64,000 bases of DNA from Sphingosinicella soli (GCF_014199685.1 NZ_JACHNZ010000006.1:1-64000), one strand, 5' to 3'; positions 45,713 to 55,345 are shown, counted from the first letter of the stretch. Notes: a model not told the origin generated them from the letters alone. Numbers and translations: made by a program.

Positions 45713-46936
45713 ATGATTTTCGCGTTCGTTTCCGCATTCGCCGACCAGCCCTGGCTTCAGACCCTCGTTGCACTCGCGATCCTCGCGACCGTCGCTGCAT
45801 TCGCCAACTGGCTTGCCAAGGTCATTGTTCTTCAGGGTCTCAACCGCGCGCTTGCGCTCACCCGGTTCGGTGAGGAAACGCACACGCTCTCGCGGATCGC
45901 GTGGCGGCTTTCCTACCTCATCCCGGCGATCATCGTGCAGATGGGGATAAGCGCTGTTCCGCATCTCACCGATACGGCGATCACGCTGACCCGCAACGTC
46001 GCGGTCGCCTTTTCGATCGTTACGGTCGCGATGACGATCAGCGCCGCGCTCAGCCTGCTGAACGACGTCTATCAGCGCCGCGAGGATGCCGGCGAGCGCC
46101 CCATCAAGGGCTATGTGCAGGTCGGCAAGATCCTCGTCTACTGCGCCGCCGCCGTGCTCGTCGTATCGGCGCTGATGGATCGCTCGCCGCTCATCCTGCT
46201 CTCGGGACTCGGCGCGCTCGCGGCGGTGCTGATGCTGGTGTTTCAGGATACGATCCTGTCGCTCGTCGCCTCCATCCAGATCACCTCGAACGATATGCTG
46301 CGCGTCGGCGACTGGATCGAGATGCCGGGCCAGAGTGCGGACGGCGACGTTATCGATATCGCGCTCCATACCGTGAAGGTCCGCAACTGGGACAAGACGA
46401 TCACCACGATCCCGACCAGCCGCCTTATCAAGGAATCGTTCAAGAACTGGCGCGGCATGTCCGATTCCGGGGTCCGCCGCATCAAGCGCGCGCTGCTGAT
46501 CGATCAGACCAGCGTGCGCTTCGTGGACGACGACAAGGTCGGCGCGCTCCGCCGGTTCGCGCTGATCGCCCCCTACCTCGCCGAAAAGCAGACCGAGATC
46601 GAGCGCTGGAACCGGCAGCGCAAGGCATCGGATGCCGTGAACAGCCGGCGTCTCACCAACCTCGGCACGTTCCGGCACTATGTGGAGGCGTATCTACATG
46701 CGCATCAAGACATTGCGGAGGGGCAGACGACGATGGTCCGCCAACTCGCCCCGGCGTCCATGGGGCTGCCGCTCGAAATCTACTGCTTCACCAGCACCAC
46801 GGCGTGGACGGAATATGAAGCGATCCAGTCCGATATCTTCGATCACATGATCGCGATCATGCCGGAGTTCGGCCTGCGTCTGTTCCAGGAGCCGGCAGGG
46901 CACGATCTGGCGGAAATCACGCGCCGTGCCGCATAG
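45713..46936 (+). CDS. mechanosensitive ion channel, MscS family (YbdG-like)
   Basis: This 407-residue inner-membrane protein has about five hydrophobic segments (14-40, 65-85, 96-118, 138-158, 160-185), the last being the pore helix ALAAVLMLVFQDTILSLVASI. The MscS beta domain follows, with RVGDWIEMPGQSADGDVIDI and VKVRNWDKTITTIPTSRLI, then an extended cytoplasmic domain with an inserted helical stretch at about 275-330. The arrangement is that of YbdG rather than the small MscS. It would release solutes on hypo-osmotic shock. ATG at 45713 with AGGAGG upstream. Divergent from hisI. Confidence 0.93.
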   Translation: MIFAFVSAFADQPWLQTLVALAILATVAAFANWLAKVIVLQGLNRALALTRFGEETHTLSRIAWRLSYLIPAIIVQMGISAVPHLTDTAITLTRNVAVAFSIVTVAMTISAALSLLNDVYQRREDAGERPIKGYVQVGKILVYCAAAVLVVSALMDRSPLILLSGLGALAAVLMLVFQDTILSLVASIQITSNDMLRVGDWIEMPGQSADGDVIDIALHTVKVRNWDKTITTIPTSRLIKESFKNWRGMSDSGVRRIKRALLIDQTSVRFVDDDKVGALRRFALIAPYLAEKQTEIERWNRQRKASDAVNSRRLTNLGTFRHYVEAYLHAHQDIAEGQTTMVRQLAPASMGLPLEIYCFTSTTAWTEYEAIQSDIFDHMIAIMPEFGLRLFQEPAGHDLAEITRRAA

Positions 46937-47037
46937 CTCTGCAACATGGCAGCCATGCATGTGTGACAACCCCGCGACAAACCGGGGAAGGCACCCTATA
47001 TGAACGGTCGAATCGCCCGCCCGGCACGGAGCGCCCA

Positions 47038-48501
47038 ATGTTTGACATGATCTCGCACCCCTTCGACGACGACAAGCTGAAGGAAGAATGCGGCGTTTTC
47101 GGCGTCTGGGGCGCCGAAGGTGCCGCAGCGCTCACCGCGCTCGGCCTGCATGCGCTGCAGCACCGGGGCCAGGAGGCCGCAGGCATCACCAGCTACGACG
47201 GCAAGACCTTCTACAATCACCGCGCAATGGGTCATGTCGCCGGGAATTTCGACCGCGACGAGGTGATCCGCGAACTGCCCGGAGAGGCCGCCATCGGCCA
47301 TGTCCGCTATTCCACCACCGGGGCTTCGGCGATCCGAAACGTGCAGCCGCTGTTCGCCGAACTGTCCACGGGCGGATTCGCGGTGGCGCACAACGGCAAC
47401 ATCTCGAACGCCGCGCACGTCCGCCGCGAACTCAACCGTCGCGGCTCGATCTTCCAGTCGACAAGCGACACCGAGGTCATCATCCACCTCGTCGCCACCT
47501 CCACCTACCGGCCGCTTCTGGACCGCGTCATCGACGCGCTGAAACAGGTGGAAGGCGCCTACAGCCTGGTGATGCTGACGGACGAGGGCCTCATCGTTTG
47601 CCGCGATCCGCTCGGCATCCGCCCGCTGGTGCTCGGCCGCCGCGAGGATTCGTACATCGTCGCCTCCGAAACCGTCGCGCTCGACGTTTGCGGCGCCACG
47701 TATCTGCGCCAGATCGAGCCCGGCGAGATGGTCGTCATCAACGACAAGGGTTTGCGCTCGCTGCGCCCCTTCCAGACGATGCGCCCCCGCCCCTGCATCT
47801 TCGAGCATGTCTATTTTTCGCGTCCCGATTCGCTGCTCGACGGTCTTTCCGTCTATCAGGTCCGCAAGAACATCGGCGCGCAGCTCGCCATGGAAAGCCC
47901 GGTCGATGCCGACGTGGTGATCCCGGTGCCCGACAGCGGCAACCCCGCCGCCATCGGCTATGCCCAGCAATCGGGCCTTCCGTTCGAGCTCGGCATCATC
48001 CGATCGCACTATGTGGGGCGCACCTTCATCCAGCCCGGCGACGCCATCCGCAATCTCGGCGTCAAGCTGAAGCACAACGCAAACCGCCCGGTCATCCAGG
48101 GCAAGCGCATCGTTCTGATCGACGATTCGATCGTGCGCGGCACCACGTCGGTGAAGATCGTGCAGATGATGCGCGAAGCGGGCGCTGCGGAGGTCCACAT
48201 GCGCGTCGCCTCCCCGCCCACGCGGCACAGCTGCTTCTACGGCGTCGATACGCCTGAGCGCGCCAAGCTGCTCGCCGCGCAGATGGATGTTCAGCGCATG
48301 CGCGACTACATCAAGGTGGACAGCCTCGCCTTCCTGTCGATCGACGGCCTTTACCGCGCGCTCGGCGAAGATATGCGCGTCGAGGAAACGCCGCAGTATT
48401 GCGATGCGTGCTTCACGGGCGAATACCCGACCCGCCTGACCGACTATGAAGAGGCCGGCGCCGACGATCAGCTCGTCATGCTGACGGAGCGCGCGGGCTG
48501 A
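47038..48501 (+). CDS. purF: amidophosphoribosyltransferase
   Basis: PurF makes 5-phosphoribosylamine from PRPP and glutamine, the first committed step of purine synthesis. In the 487-residue protein a 17-residue propeptide precedes Cys18 (EECGVFGVWG), the N-terminal nucleophile of the glutaminase domain, which continues with LQHRGQEAAGI and GHVRYSTTG. The phosphoribosyltransferase half has the PRPP loop VLIDDSIVRGTTS near residue 360; cysteines near the C terminus (YCDACFTGEYP) suggest an iron-sulfur-cluster-like ligand set as in Bacillus-type PurF. ATG at 47038 with GGAG upstream; earlier in-frame starts would extend the propeptide. One base separates its stop from the SDR start. Confidence 0.96.
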   Translation: MFDMISHPFDDDKLKEECGVFGVWGAEGAAALTALGLHALQHRGQEAAGITSYDGKTFYNHRAMGHVAGNFDRDEVIRELPGEAAIGHVRYSTTGASAIRNVQPLFAELSTGGFAVAHNGNISNAAHVRRELNRRGSIFQSTSDTEVIIHLVATSTYRPLLDRVIDALKQVEGAYSLVMLTDEGLIVCRDPLGIRPLVLGRREDSYIVASETVALDVCGATYLRQIEPGEMVVINDKGLRSLRPFQTMRPRPCIFEHVYFSRPDSLLDGLSVYQVRKNIGAQLAMESPVDADVVIPVPDSGNPAAIGYAQQSGLPFELGIIRSHYVGRTFIQPGDAIRNLGVKLKHNANRPVIQGKRIVLIDDSIVRGTTSVKIVQMMREAGAAEVHMRVASPPTRHSCFYGVDTPERAKLLAAQMDVQRMRDYIKVDSLAFLSIDGLYRALGEDMRVEETPQYCDACFTGEYPTRLTDYEEAGADDQLVMLTERAG

Positions 48502-48502
48502 C

Positions 48503-49174
48503 ATGACCGATATCGAAAAACCCGTCGCGCTCGTCACGGGCGCCAGCCGCGGCATCGGCGCCGCCACGGCGAAGGCGCTTGCCGCCGCCGGCTATCATCT
48601 CCTGCTCACCGGACGCACCGAAGGCGGGCTGGAAGCGACCGAAACGGCAATCCACGATGCGGGCGGCTCCGCCACGATCGCACCGTTCGACATCACCGAC
48701 GGCGACGCCGTGGACCGTCTCGCGCAGGCGATCGGCGGACGCTGGGCGCGGCTCGACGCGCTGGTGCTGAACGCGGCGATGCTCGGCGATCTCATGCCCG
48801 TCAGCCACATGGAGCCGAAAGACTTCGAAAAGTTGTTCAAAACCAACGTCACCGCGAACTACCGCCTGATCCGGGCCTTCGATCCGCTGCTGCGCGCCAG
48901 CAAGGATGCGCACGTGGTCGCGATCACCTCCGGCGTGGCGGCAACCCCGCGCGCCTATTGGGGCGCCTACGCCGCCAGCAAGGCCGCGCTTGCGAACCTC
49001 GTTGAAACCTACGGCCTCGAAGTCGCTGCGATCAGCAAGATCAGAACGCACATCTACAACCCCGGCGGCACGGCCACCGCGATGCGCGCGAAGGCGTTCC
49101 CCGGCGAAGACCCCGCCACGCTGAAAACCGCCGAAACTGCGGCGGCAGAGATCGTCGGCCTCATCACGGCCTGA
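48503..49174 (+). CDS. SDR family oxidoreductase
   Basis: This 223-residue short-chain dehydrogenase has the Rossmann motif TGASRGIG at about 12-19, NAA near residue 88, a serine in AITSGVA near 140 and the Y-A-A-S-K catalytic pair near 153-157. TGRTEGG after strand two suggests NADP(H). Substrate unknown. The ATG follows the purF stop by a single base, so it is coexpressed with purF, an arrangement seen in many sphingomonads. The C terminus is shorter than in 250-residue classical SDRs, but all catalytic parts are present. Confidence 0.92.
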   Translation: MTDIEKPVALVTGASRGIGAATAKALAAAGYHLLLTGRTEGGLEATETAIHDAGGSATIAPFDITDGDAVDRLAQAIGGRWARLDALVLNAAMLGDLMPVSHMEPKDFEKLFKTNVTANYRLIRAFDPLLRASKDAHVVAITSGVAATPRAYWGAYAASKAALANLVETYGLEVAAISKIRTHIYNPGGTATAMRAKAFPGEDPATLKTAETAAAEIVGLITA

Positions 49175-49221
49175 AGCCGGACCCGGATTTTCAGGCTCGT
49201 TTTCTCCAAACAGAGAATAAC

Positions 49222-49249
49222 TTGCCCGAAGAGTAATCGGCTTTATGAT
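49222..49249 (+). promoter_or_regulatory. sigma-70-type promoter of the ester hydrolase gene
   Basis: TTGCCC (49222-49227) and TATGAT (49244-49249) are separated by 16 bases. Transcription would begin near 49256, leaving a leader of about 24 bases that holds the CGGGGGAA ribosome site before the ATG at 49280. Confidence 0.5.
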
Positions 49250-49279
49250 TGCGGCAAGATCACATCCGGGGGAATTCAC

Positions 49280-51202
49280 ATGTTCGCACGCCGCTGTCTC
49301 GCCGCCCTGCTCGCGTCCACGCTTGCTGCGGCCGCCCTGCCTGCGACCGCCGAGCCGCTGCCCATCAGCGACATCCCCGCCGATTTCAAACCGTCCGACG
49401 CCCGCAAGGATTTCACGATCCGCGAGGTGATGATCCCGATGCGCGACGGCGTGAAACTGCACGTCAACCTCGTGATCCCGAACGGCGTGAAGAACGCCCC
49501 GATCATCTTTTCGCGCACGCCCTATTCGGCGGACAGGGCGATCACCCGCCTTGCCTCCAACACCTACAAGCTCGCGCTTCCCGTCACCTATGCGGAGCTT
49601 GCGGAGGCGGGCTACATCATCGCGGTGCAGGACGTGCGCGGGCGTTATCGCTCCGAAGGCGACTATGTCGTCGCCCGGCCGCTCGTCGGCTCGCTCAACC
49701 CCGCGAACACCGATCATTCGACGGACACGTGGGACAGCATCGACTGGCTGGTGAAGAACGTCCCCGAAACCAACGGCAAGGTCGGCACCATCGGCGTCAG
49801 CTACGGCGGCTTCACGACGCTGATGAGCCTGGTGAACCCGCACCCCGCGCTCGGCGCGGCGGTTCCGATCAATCCGCTGGTGGACGGCTGGGTCGGCGAC
49901 GACTGGTTCCACAACGGCGCCTACCGCCAGAGCTTCCTCGATTGGGTCTACCGGATGACCGCCGACAAGTCCTCGAAGTACGCCCTCCAGTTCGATCGCT
50001 ACGACACCTATGAAAGCTGGCTGCGCGCCGGTTCGGCGAGCGACATGGCGAAACAGCTCGGCATCGAGGAGTTCCCGATCTTCAAGAAGGCCGCCGCGCA
50101 CCCGGCCTACGACGCATACTGGCAGGGCCAGGCGCTCGACAAGATCCTCGCCAAGGAGCCTCTCAAGGTTCCCACGCTCCACGTCCACAGCCTGTGGGAC
50201 CAGGAAGACATCTACGGAGCACCCGCCGTCTACAAGGCGATGGAGCCCAAGGACACCGCCAACGCCGCCAACTACATGATCATCGGCCCGTGGCAGCACG
50301 GCCAGAGCAACATGCCGAGCGGCACGAAGCTCGGTGCCATCGATTTCGGCAGCAACACCTCCGCCTGGTATCGCAGCGAGGTGCTGATCCCCTTCTTCGA
50401 CGCGCACCTGAAAAACGACGCGCCCAAGGCCGATCTCGCGCCGGTCACGGCGTTCGAAACCGGCGCCAACGTCTGGCACCGCTACGATCGCTGGCCGATG
50501 TCGTGCGCGAGCGGCTGCCCGTCGCAGTCCAAACCCATCTACCTGCAGACGCAGGGCGGGCTCGGCTGGAACGCGCCCACCGTGCGCGCCGCTTTCGCCG
50601 AATATGTCGCCGACCCCGCGCGCCCAGTCACGTACCGCGAGCGGCCGATCCTCTCCACGTACAACCCCGACACGTCATGGGGCCGCTGGCTGGTGGACGA
50701 CCAGCGTTTCGCCGAGGCGCGGCCCGACGTCGTCACCTTCGTCAGCGAGGTGCTCACCGAAGACGTGCGCCTCGCGGGCCAGCCGATCGCGAAGTTCTTC
50801 GCCTCCACGAGCGGTACGGACAGCGACTGGGTGGTGAAGCTGATCGACGTCTACCCGGCGGAGTACGCCCCCGCCCCGGAACTCGCGGGCTACGAACTCG
50901 CGATCTCGATGGACATCCTGCGCGGCCGCTACCGCGAAGACCCCTCGAAGCCGAGCGCGATCCCCGCGAACAAGGTCGTGCCCTACGAGATCAAGCTGCC
51001 CGACGTCAGCCACCGGTTCCTGAAGGGCCACCGCATCATGGTGCAGATCCAGTCCAGCTGGTTCCCGCTCTACGACCGCAACCCGCAGACCTACGTGCCC
51101 AACATCTTCTTCGCGAAGCCGGAGGATTACAAAAAGGCCACGCAGCGCATCCACACCTCGGCGCAGTACCCCAGCCGCATCGAACTGCCGGTCGTGGAAT
51201 AG
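49280..51202 (+). CDS. alpha-amino acid ester hydrolase (beta-lactam acylase family)
   Basis: This 640-residue secreted hydrolase has a signal peptide (cleavage near residue 24, ALPATA) and the CocE/NonD fold. The nucleophile is Ser174 in GVSYGGFTT, the acid Asp307 in LWDQED, the base His340 in GPWQHGQ. Asp208, Glu309 and Asp310 make the carboxylate cluster that binds the substrate's alpha-ammonium group. From memory these are exactly the positions in Xanthomonas citri alpha-amino acid ester hydrolase, as is Tyr175. The VDGWVGDDWFHNGAYRQ block is characteristic. Such enzymes hydrolyse alpha-amino esters and can acylate or cleave beta-lactams such as ampicillin and cephalexin; the natural role may be dipeptide or ester scavenging. 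It is transcribed alone. Confidence 0.93.
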   Translation: MFARRCLAALLASTLAAAALPATAEPLPISDIPADFKPSDARKDFTIREVMIPMRDGVKLHVNLVIPNGVKNAPIIFSRTPYSADRAITRLASNTYKLALPVTYAELAEAGYIIAVQDVRGRYRSEGDYVVARPLVGSLNPANTDHSTDTWDSIDWLVKNVPETNGKVGTIGVSYGGFTTLMSLVNPHPALGAAVPINPLVDGWVGDDWFHNGAYRQSFLDWVYRMTADKSSKYALQFDRYDTYESWLRAGSASDMAKQLGIEEFPIFKKAAAHPAYDAYWQGQALDKILAKEPLKVPTLHVHSLWDQEDIYGAPAVYKAMEPKDTANAANYMIIGPWQHGQSNMPSGTKLGAIDFGSNTSAWYRSEVLIPFFDAHLKNDAPKADLAPVTAFETGANVWHRYDRWPMSCASGCPSQSKPIYLQTQGGLGWNAPTVRAAFAEYVADPARPVTYRERPILSTYNPDTSWGRWLVDDQRFAEARPDVVTFVSEVLTEDVRLAGQPIAKFFASTSGTDSDWVVKLIDVYPAEYAPAPELAGYELAISMDILRGRYREDPSKPSAIPANKVVPYEIKLPDVSHRFLKGHRIMVQIQSSWFPLYDRNPQTYVPNIFFAKPEDYKKATQRIHTSAQYPSRIELPVVE

Positions 51203-51218
51203 ATACCCGCAGCGCTCG

Positions 51219-53423
51219 TTAAAGCCCTCTGGCCCGGGATTCGCCGGTCTCGCTGTCCTGGGAAGCCATGAATTCCGCAGCAAAGCTCTCGGGGGGTGTC
51301 GGTCTGCCGGTCAGATCGCCCTGGACGATGTTGCACCCGGCGATGCGAAGGAGATCCCGCTGCTCGGCGGTTTCGACGCCTTCGCCGATGACGTCCAGCC
51401 CGAAGCCGCGCGCCAGGTCCATTATCGCGGCGACGATCGCGCGGTCGCTCCCCGATGTCACCATCCCCCGCACGAAGCTCTTGTCGATCTTGATGTGGGT
51501 CAGGGGATAGCTCTTCAGCAGGCTGAGCGAGGCATAGCCGGTGCCGTAATCGTCGAAAGCGAGCCCCACGCCCATCGCCTTCAACGCGAACAGCGGCGGC
51601 AGCGTCTGGTCCTGCTGATTGAGGATGGTGCTTTCGGTAATCTCGAGTTCGAGCGCGTCGGGTGGCAGGGCATAGCGCTCCAGCGTCGCAGCGACCGTCT
51701 CGACGAGGTTTCCGTCGCGAATCTGCGAAGCGAACAGATTGACCGCGACACGGAAGTCGGGCGCGCCCCGGGTTCGCCACAGCGCGGCCTGAGAGCAGGC
51801 ATCGTCGAGCATTCTGAAGCCCACACTCGCGCTCAGCGGCGAGAATTCGAGCGCGGACAGGAACTCCGCCGGCTGGAGCAGCCCAAGCTCCGGATGCTGC
51901 CACCGCATAAGCGCCTCCGCGCCGACGAGGGCGTTGTCGGAAAGCCGGAACTGCGGCTGATAGTGCAGCAGGAACTCGTTCCGCTCCGCAGCGCGGTGCA
52001 GGGCGACATTGCCGTCCCGGCGTGCGGCGGCGGCCATGCGGAGCGCCGGTTCGAACACGACGACGTTCCCGCCCCCCTCCAGCTTGGCCTCGAACAACGC
52101 AAGGTCCGCATTCGCGACCAGCACGCGCACCTCGCCGGCATGCAACGGGCTCATGGCGATGCCGGCACTGCACTGAATGCGGATTTCCTCGCCGCCCAGC
52201 CGGATCGGCACGGAAAGGTCGGCCATCGCGCCTTCCACCACTTCGGTAACGGCCTGCAGATCGCTGGTGCTGACCAGCATCATGGCGAATTCGTCGCCCC
52301 CGACGCGGGCGATCAGGTCTTTTTCGGTGATCCGGTCCGTCAGCCGCTCGGCGACCACCCGCAGCAGTTCGTCCCCCGCTTCATGGCCCAGCGTGTTGTT
52401 GACCGCGTTGAAACCGTCGAGATCGATGATCGCCAAGGCTGCCGGATTGCCGCTGTCGATCGCGTCGGCAAGCCTGCGATAGAGCAGGTTGCGGTTGGCA
52501 AGGCCCGTCAGCGTGTCGAAGTTGCCGAGGTGGCGTAGCCGCGCTTCCTGCTGCTTGTTCCTCGTCACGTCGCGCACGATGGCGGCGAAGTGCCGGTCGT
52601 CGTCGTCGACCCAGCTCGACCATGCGAACTCCATCGGGAACGGGCTCCCGTCGCGGTGCCTGCCCGCATACTCCACGCATTCGGCGCCGACGGTGTTCCG
52701 CGCATTGGCCAGAATATCGTTGGCCGCGTCGCGAATTCTGGCCTCCTCCTCGGCCGGCATCAGGATATCGAGCGAGCGGCCCGTGGCCTCTTGCGAGGAA
52801 TAGCCGAACATGGTCTCCGCGCCGCTGTTCCATGCCGTGATATCAAGGTTCCGGTCGAAGCAGATGACGGCGTTCGGCGATGTCGCCGCGCTGTTTTCAA
52901 ACAGCGTGCGGCTGTTGCTCGCCGCCACCTCCATCCGCCGCAGCTCCAGCTTCTCGGATGCGACGAGGCCGAGGTCGCGCAGGCTCTCCCGGTCGGCGGG
53001 CGTGAAGACCCGGTGCGGTTTGCTGTCGATCACGCACAGAACGCCAAGCGCGTGGCCGGAAGGCGAGCGGAGCGGCACCCCTGCATAAAACCGTGTCGGC
53101 GTCGCGCCGGTCGTCAGCGGGTTGTCGAAAAAGCGCGGATCCTCCAGCGCGTCGGGCACGACCAGCACATCGTCCTGGGTAATCACGTGCGCGCAGAAGG
53201 AGACTTCGCGCCGCATGTCGGCCTCGCGGATGCCCCGGCTTGCGGCGAAGAACACATGCTCGCTGCCGACCAGATTCACCGCCGAAACCGGCATATCGAA
53301 CAGCCGGGCCGCGATTTCCACCACCGGATCGAGGCTCGGCAGCGGGCCCTTGTCTTCCAGATCATACTCGCGAAGGCTGACGAGCCGGTCGTCTTCACCC
53401 AAAATGGCCGATGGATAGCGCAT
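51219..53423 (-). CDS. GAF-PAS-GGDEF-EAL cyclic-di-GMP signalling protein
   Basis: This 734-residue cytoplasmic protein has a GAF domain (about 20-165, with SFCAHVITQDDVLVVPDA, FYAGVPLRSPSG), a PAS domain (about 170-295), a GGDEF domain (300-465) with intact GGDEF at 375-379 in RVGGDEFAMML, and an EAL domain (480-730) with E503-A-L, a complete DDYGTGYASLSL loop and IGEGVETAEQ. Both catalytic sites look functional, so it may be bifunctional. The GAF/PAS parts suggest redox or ligand sensing. Start: ATG at 53423 with GGGGGAAAG upstream; an upstream extension is rejected. It is convergent with the ester hydrolase (16 bases between stops). Confidence 0.93.
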   Translation of the reverse strand: MRYPSAILGEDDRLVSLREYDLEDKGPLPSLDPVVEIAARLFDMPVSAVNLVGSEHVFFAASRGIREADMRREVSFCAHVITQDDVLVVPDALEDPRFFDNPLTTGATPTRFYAGVPLRSPSGHALGVLCVIDSKPHRVFTPADRESLRDLGLVASEKLELRRMEVAASNSRTLFENSAATSPNAVICFDRNLDITAWNSGAETMFGYSSQEATGRSLDILMPAEEEARIRDAANDILANARNTVGAECVEYAGRHRDGSPFPMEFAWSSWVDDDDRHFAAIVRDVTRNKQQEARLRHLGNFDTLTGLANRNLLYRRLADAIDSGNPAALAIIDLDGFNAVNNTLGHEAGDELLRVVAERLTDRITEKDLIARVGGDEFAMMLVSTSDLQAVTEVVEGAMADLSVPIRLGGEEIRIQCSAGIAMSPLHAGEVRVLVANADLALFEAKLEGGGNVVVFEPALRMAAAARRDGNVALHRAAERNEFLLHYQPQFRLSDNALVGAEALMRWQHPELGLLQPAEFLSALEFSPLSASVGFRMLDDACSQAALWRTRGAPDFRVAVNLFASQIRDGNLVETVAATLERYALPPDALELEITESTILNQQDQTLPPLFALKAMGVGLAFDDYGTGYASLSLLKSYPLTHIKIDKSFVRGMVTSGSDRAIVAAIMDLARGFGLDVIGEGVETAEQRDLLRIAGCNIVQGDLTGRPTPPESFAAEFMASQDSETGESRARGL

Positions 53424-53533
53424 TCTTTCCCCCCGGTTGAGAAGCCCCTCCACTCGCCATGCCGTTATGTCAGAGAATATCCCACCCGACCAGCCGCGCG
53501 CGCCACCGCGCCTCCCTCTCAAACGATCAGGCT

Positions 53534-55327
53534 TCAGTCCCGAACGGCGGCGGTTGCCCCCGTGACCAGGTGTCCGCCGGTGATGAGACCGAAGGATCCA
53601 GCCATTTCATCACCGTTCGGTCCGAAAAATCGCATATAAATGTCGCCGACAGAACTTCCGGCCTGCGTAAGACCGGTGAGAAAAGCGCTATCGGCCAGAC
53701 CAGTGCCTGCCACGAGATCGAACTGACCGAAATCGACGGTCGAGCCGCCCACACGGTCAGCACCCTGCAGCCTCAGCCAACCGCCGTACGCCTGCGCGGC
53801 GAAATCGATCTGGAATTGCGAGGTGCCGGTCACGGCGAGTTGCTGCTGCGCGCCGCCGCTGCCTGCCGCGCCGATGGCGATACCGTTGTATGTCGCCGTG
53901 CCGGTCCGACCCAGAAGCACCCCCGGCGCGGTCTCCAGCCCATAGCTGAGGAACGTCCGGGTGATCTCGTTCGCGTCTGCGGTTTCCCGGAATCGCGAAT
54001 ATTCGCCGAAACTGGCGTAGGTCAGTTCGATCTCACCGGGGCCATCGGGCTTGTAGAGCGCCATCTCGAACGTCTCGCCGCCCTCCGTTTTCCGGTAAAC
54101 CGTGAACGCGTCGGCGCTGGTGTCCACGCGGTCCGTTGCGGCGAATTCCACTTCGGGGCCATCTGCGCCGGAAATCGCGTAGCGGCCGTCGGTATAATAA
54201 AACAGGCTCTTCGTCAGCAGCGTGGCTTCGGACGTGCCGTCGTCCGTACCGTCCTTGAGTTGCAGGCCGCTGTATTCGCCGCCCAGCGCGAAAAGACCCA
54301 TATTGTGACTGAGATCCGTCAGCGTGATATTCCGGTCCGGCGCGCTCGGGTTGGCAGCGGTGAAACCACCCACGACCGTGCCGCCGCTGCCGTTGTCGCC
54401 GCTGAACACGCCGCCTGCCTCCTGCGCTTCGGGGCCGTAGAAGCCGCCGTTCAGCTGACCCGCGACGGGATCGAGGGATCCGTCGTAGCGGAACGTGCCT
54501 GAAAAGCCGCCGTCACCGGAATCGAGCGTGCCCGCAGCGCGGAAAGACAAGGCTCCGGTCACTCCGGCGCCGGTCACGAAATAATATTCCTGAAGGTTCG
54601 TATCGATCGTGAACGTGCTGCGGTCGAAGTCGAACATGGTTTGCCCGGTGCCCGCGAATGTCAGCGGATCGCTGCCCACCTGCGTGGTGAGCCCGAACAC
54701 ATCCGTTGTGTACTGGGCCGAACCCAGTCTCGGGACTGCGGCGGTTTCTGTCGGAAAGCCGTAAACGAAGACGTCGAATGCCGTGTCCTGCAGGCTGCCG
54801 CTGCCCGTGTTCGACTGCCAGAAGCCGAGACCGACATGGCGTGTTCGGAGATCGGATGTGTACGACGTGTCGATGAGCGTAAGCGCCTCGGAAGACTCGG
54901 CCGTCGTTACGACATACCGGCGATCCGCATCGCTGCTCGTCGCCACGCGGTCGGCGGGCGCGAAGCTCTGGGTGATACCGTCGCGGTTCATCGTGTAGAT
55001 GCCGGTCGATGCGTTGTAGGAGATGCTGATCTCTCCCAGGTTCACGGACGTGTTTTCAACGATCCCTCCGGGCATCCGAAGCGAAACCGTATTCCGGCTC
55101 GAAGGCCCGGTGAAGGTCTGGCTGTCGACGAGATCAGCGACATCGGGATCAGGTGCCGGGGTCGGGGTCGGAGTGGGTGTAGGGGTCGGTGTCGGCGTTG
55201 GTGTGGGCGTTGGTGTGGGCGCCGGCGGCGTCGTGGTCACGCCTCCCCCCGAACCGCCTCCACACGCCGCAAGCAGGAGGGCCATTGCGCCAAGCGGCGC
55301 CCATTTGATCCGTCCGATAGACTTCAT
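53534..55327 (-). CDS. two-lobed TbpB-like surface lipoprotein, likely Slam cargo
   Basis: This 597-residue lipoprotein has a type II signal with the lipobox LLAAC (Cys22), a glycine spacer, a Pro-Thr linker of ten PT repeats (37-56) and then two similar halves. Each half ends in a beta-barrel closing motif of the transferrin-binding-protein type: GFYGPEAQEAGGVF at 295-308 and FFGPNGDEMAGSF at 567-579. This bilobed plan matches TbpB/LbpB and other Slam-dependent surface lipoproteins. It follows the Slam gene by 18 bases in the same operon, so it is probably carried to the cell surface by that protein. Ligand unknown (metal-binding host proteins are unlikely for a free-living host). ATG at 55327 with GGGAG upstream. 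Confidence 0.85.
   Translation of the reverse strand: MKSIGRIKWAPLGAMALLLAACGGGSGGGVTTTPPAPTPTPTPTPTPTPTPTPTPTPAPDPDVADLVDSQTFTGPSSRNTVSLRMPGGIVENTSVNLGEISISYNASTGIYTMNRDGITQSFAPADRVATSSDADRRYVVTTAESSEALTLIDTSYTSDLRTRHVGLGFWQSNTGSGSLQDTAFDVFVYGFPTETAAVPRLGSAQYTTDVFGLTTQVGSDPLTFAGTGQTMFDFDRSTFTIDTNLQEYYFVTGAGVTGALSFRAAGTLDSGDGGFSGTFRYDGSLDPVAGQLNGGFYGPEAQEAGGVFSGDNGSGGTVVGGFTAANPSAPDRNITLTDLSHNMGLFALGGEYSGLQLKDGTDDGTSEATLLTKSLFYYTDGRYAISGADGPEVEFAATDRVDTSADAFTVYRKTEGGETFEMALYKPDGPGEIELTYASFGEYSRFRETADANEITRTFLSYGLETAPGVLLGRTGTATYNGIAIGAAGSGGAQQQLAVTGTSQFQIDFAAQAYGGWLRLQGADRVGGSTVDFGQFDLVAGTGLADSAFLTGLTQAGSSVGDIYMRFFGPNGDEMAGSFGLITGGHLVTGATAAVRD
55160..55219 (-). repeat. hexanucleotide-based Pro-Thr repeat in lipoprotein gene
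   Basis: Ten consecutive Pro-Thr codon pairs (CCN-ACN) encode the linker between the lipidated cysteine and the folded domains. The units vary at the third codon positions, but a repeat of this kind can still change length by slippage in whole six-base steps without shifting the frame. The linker probably works as an extended tether. Confidence 0.9.
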
Positions 55328-55345
55328 TACGCTACTCCCAGCCTA

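Noticed and set aside
46945-46957. Short palindrome catggc-a-gccatg between the mechanosensitive channel gene and purF
   Set aside because: Only 6-bp arms, no T tract and no second copy; it could be chance, and a PurR-like role cannot be supported.
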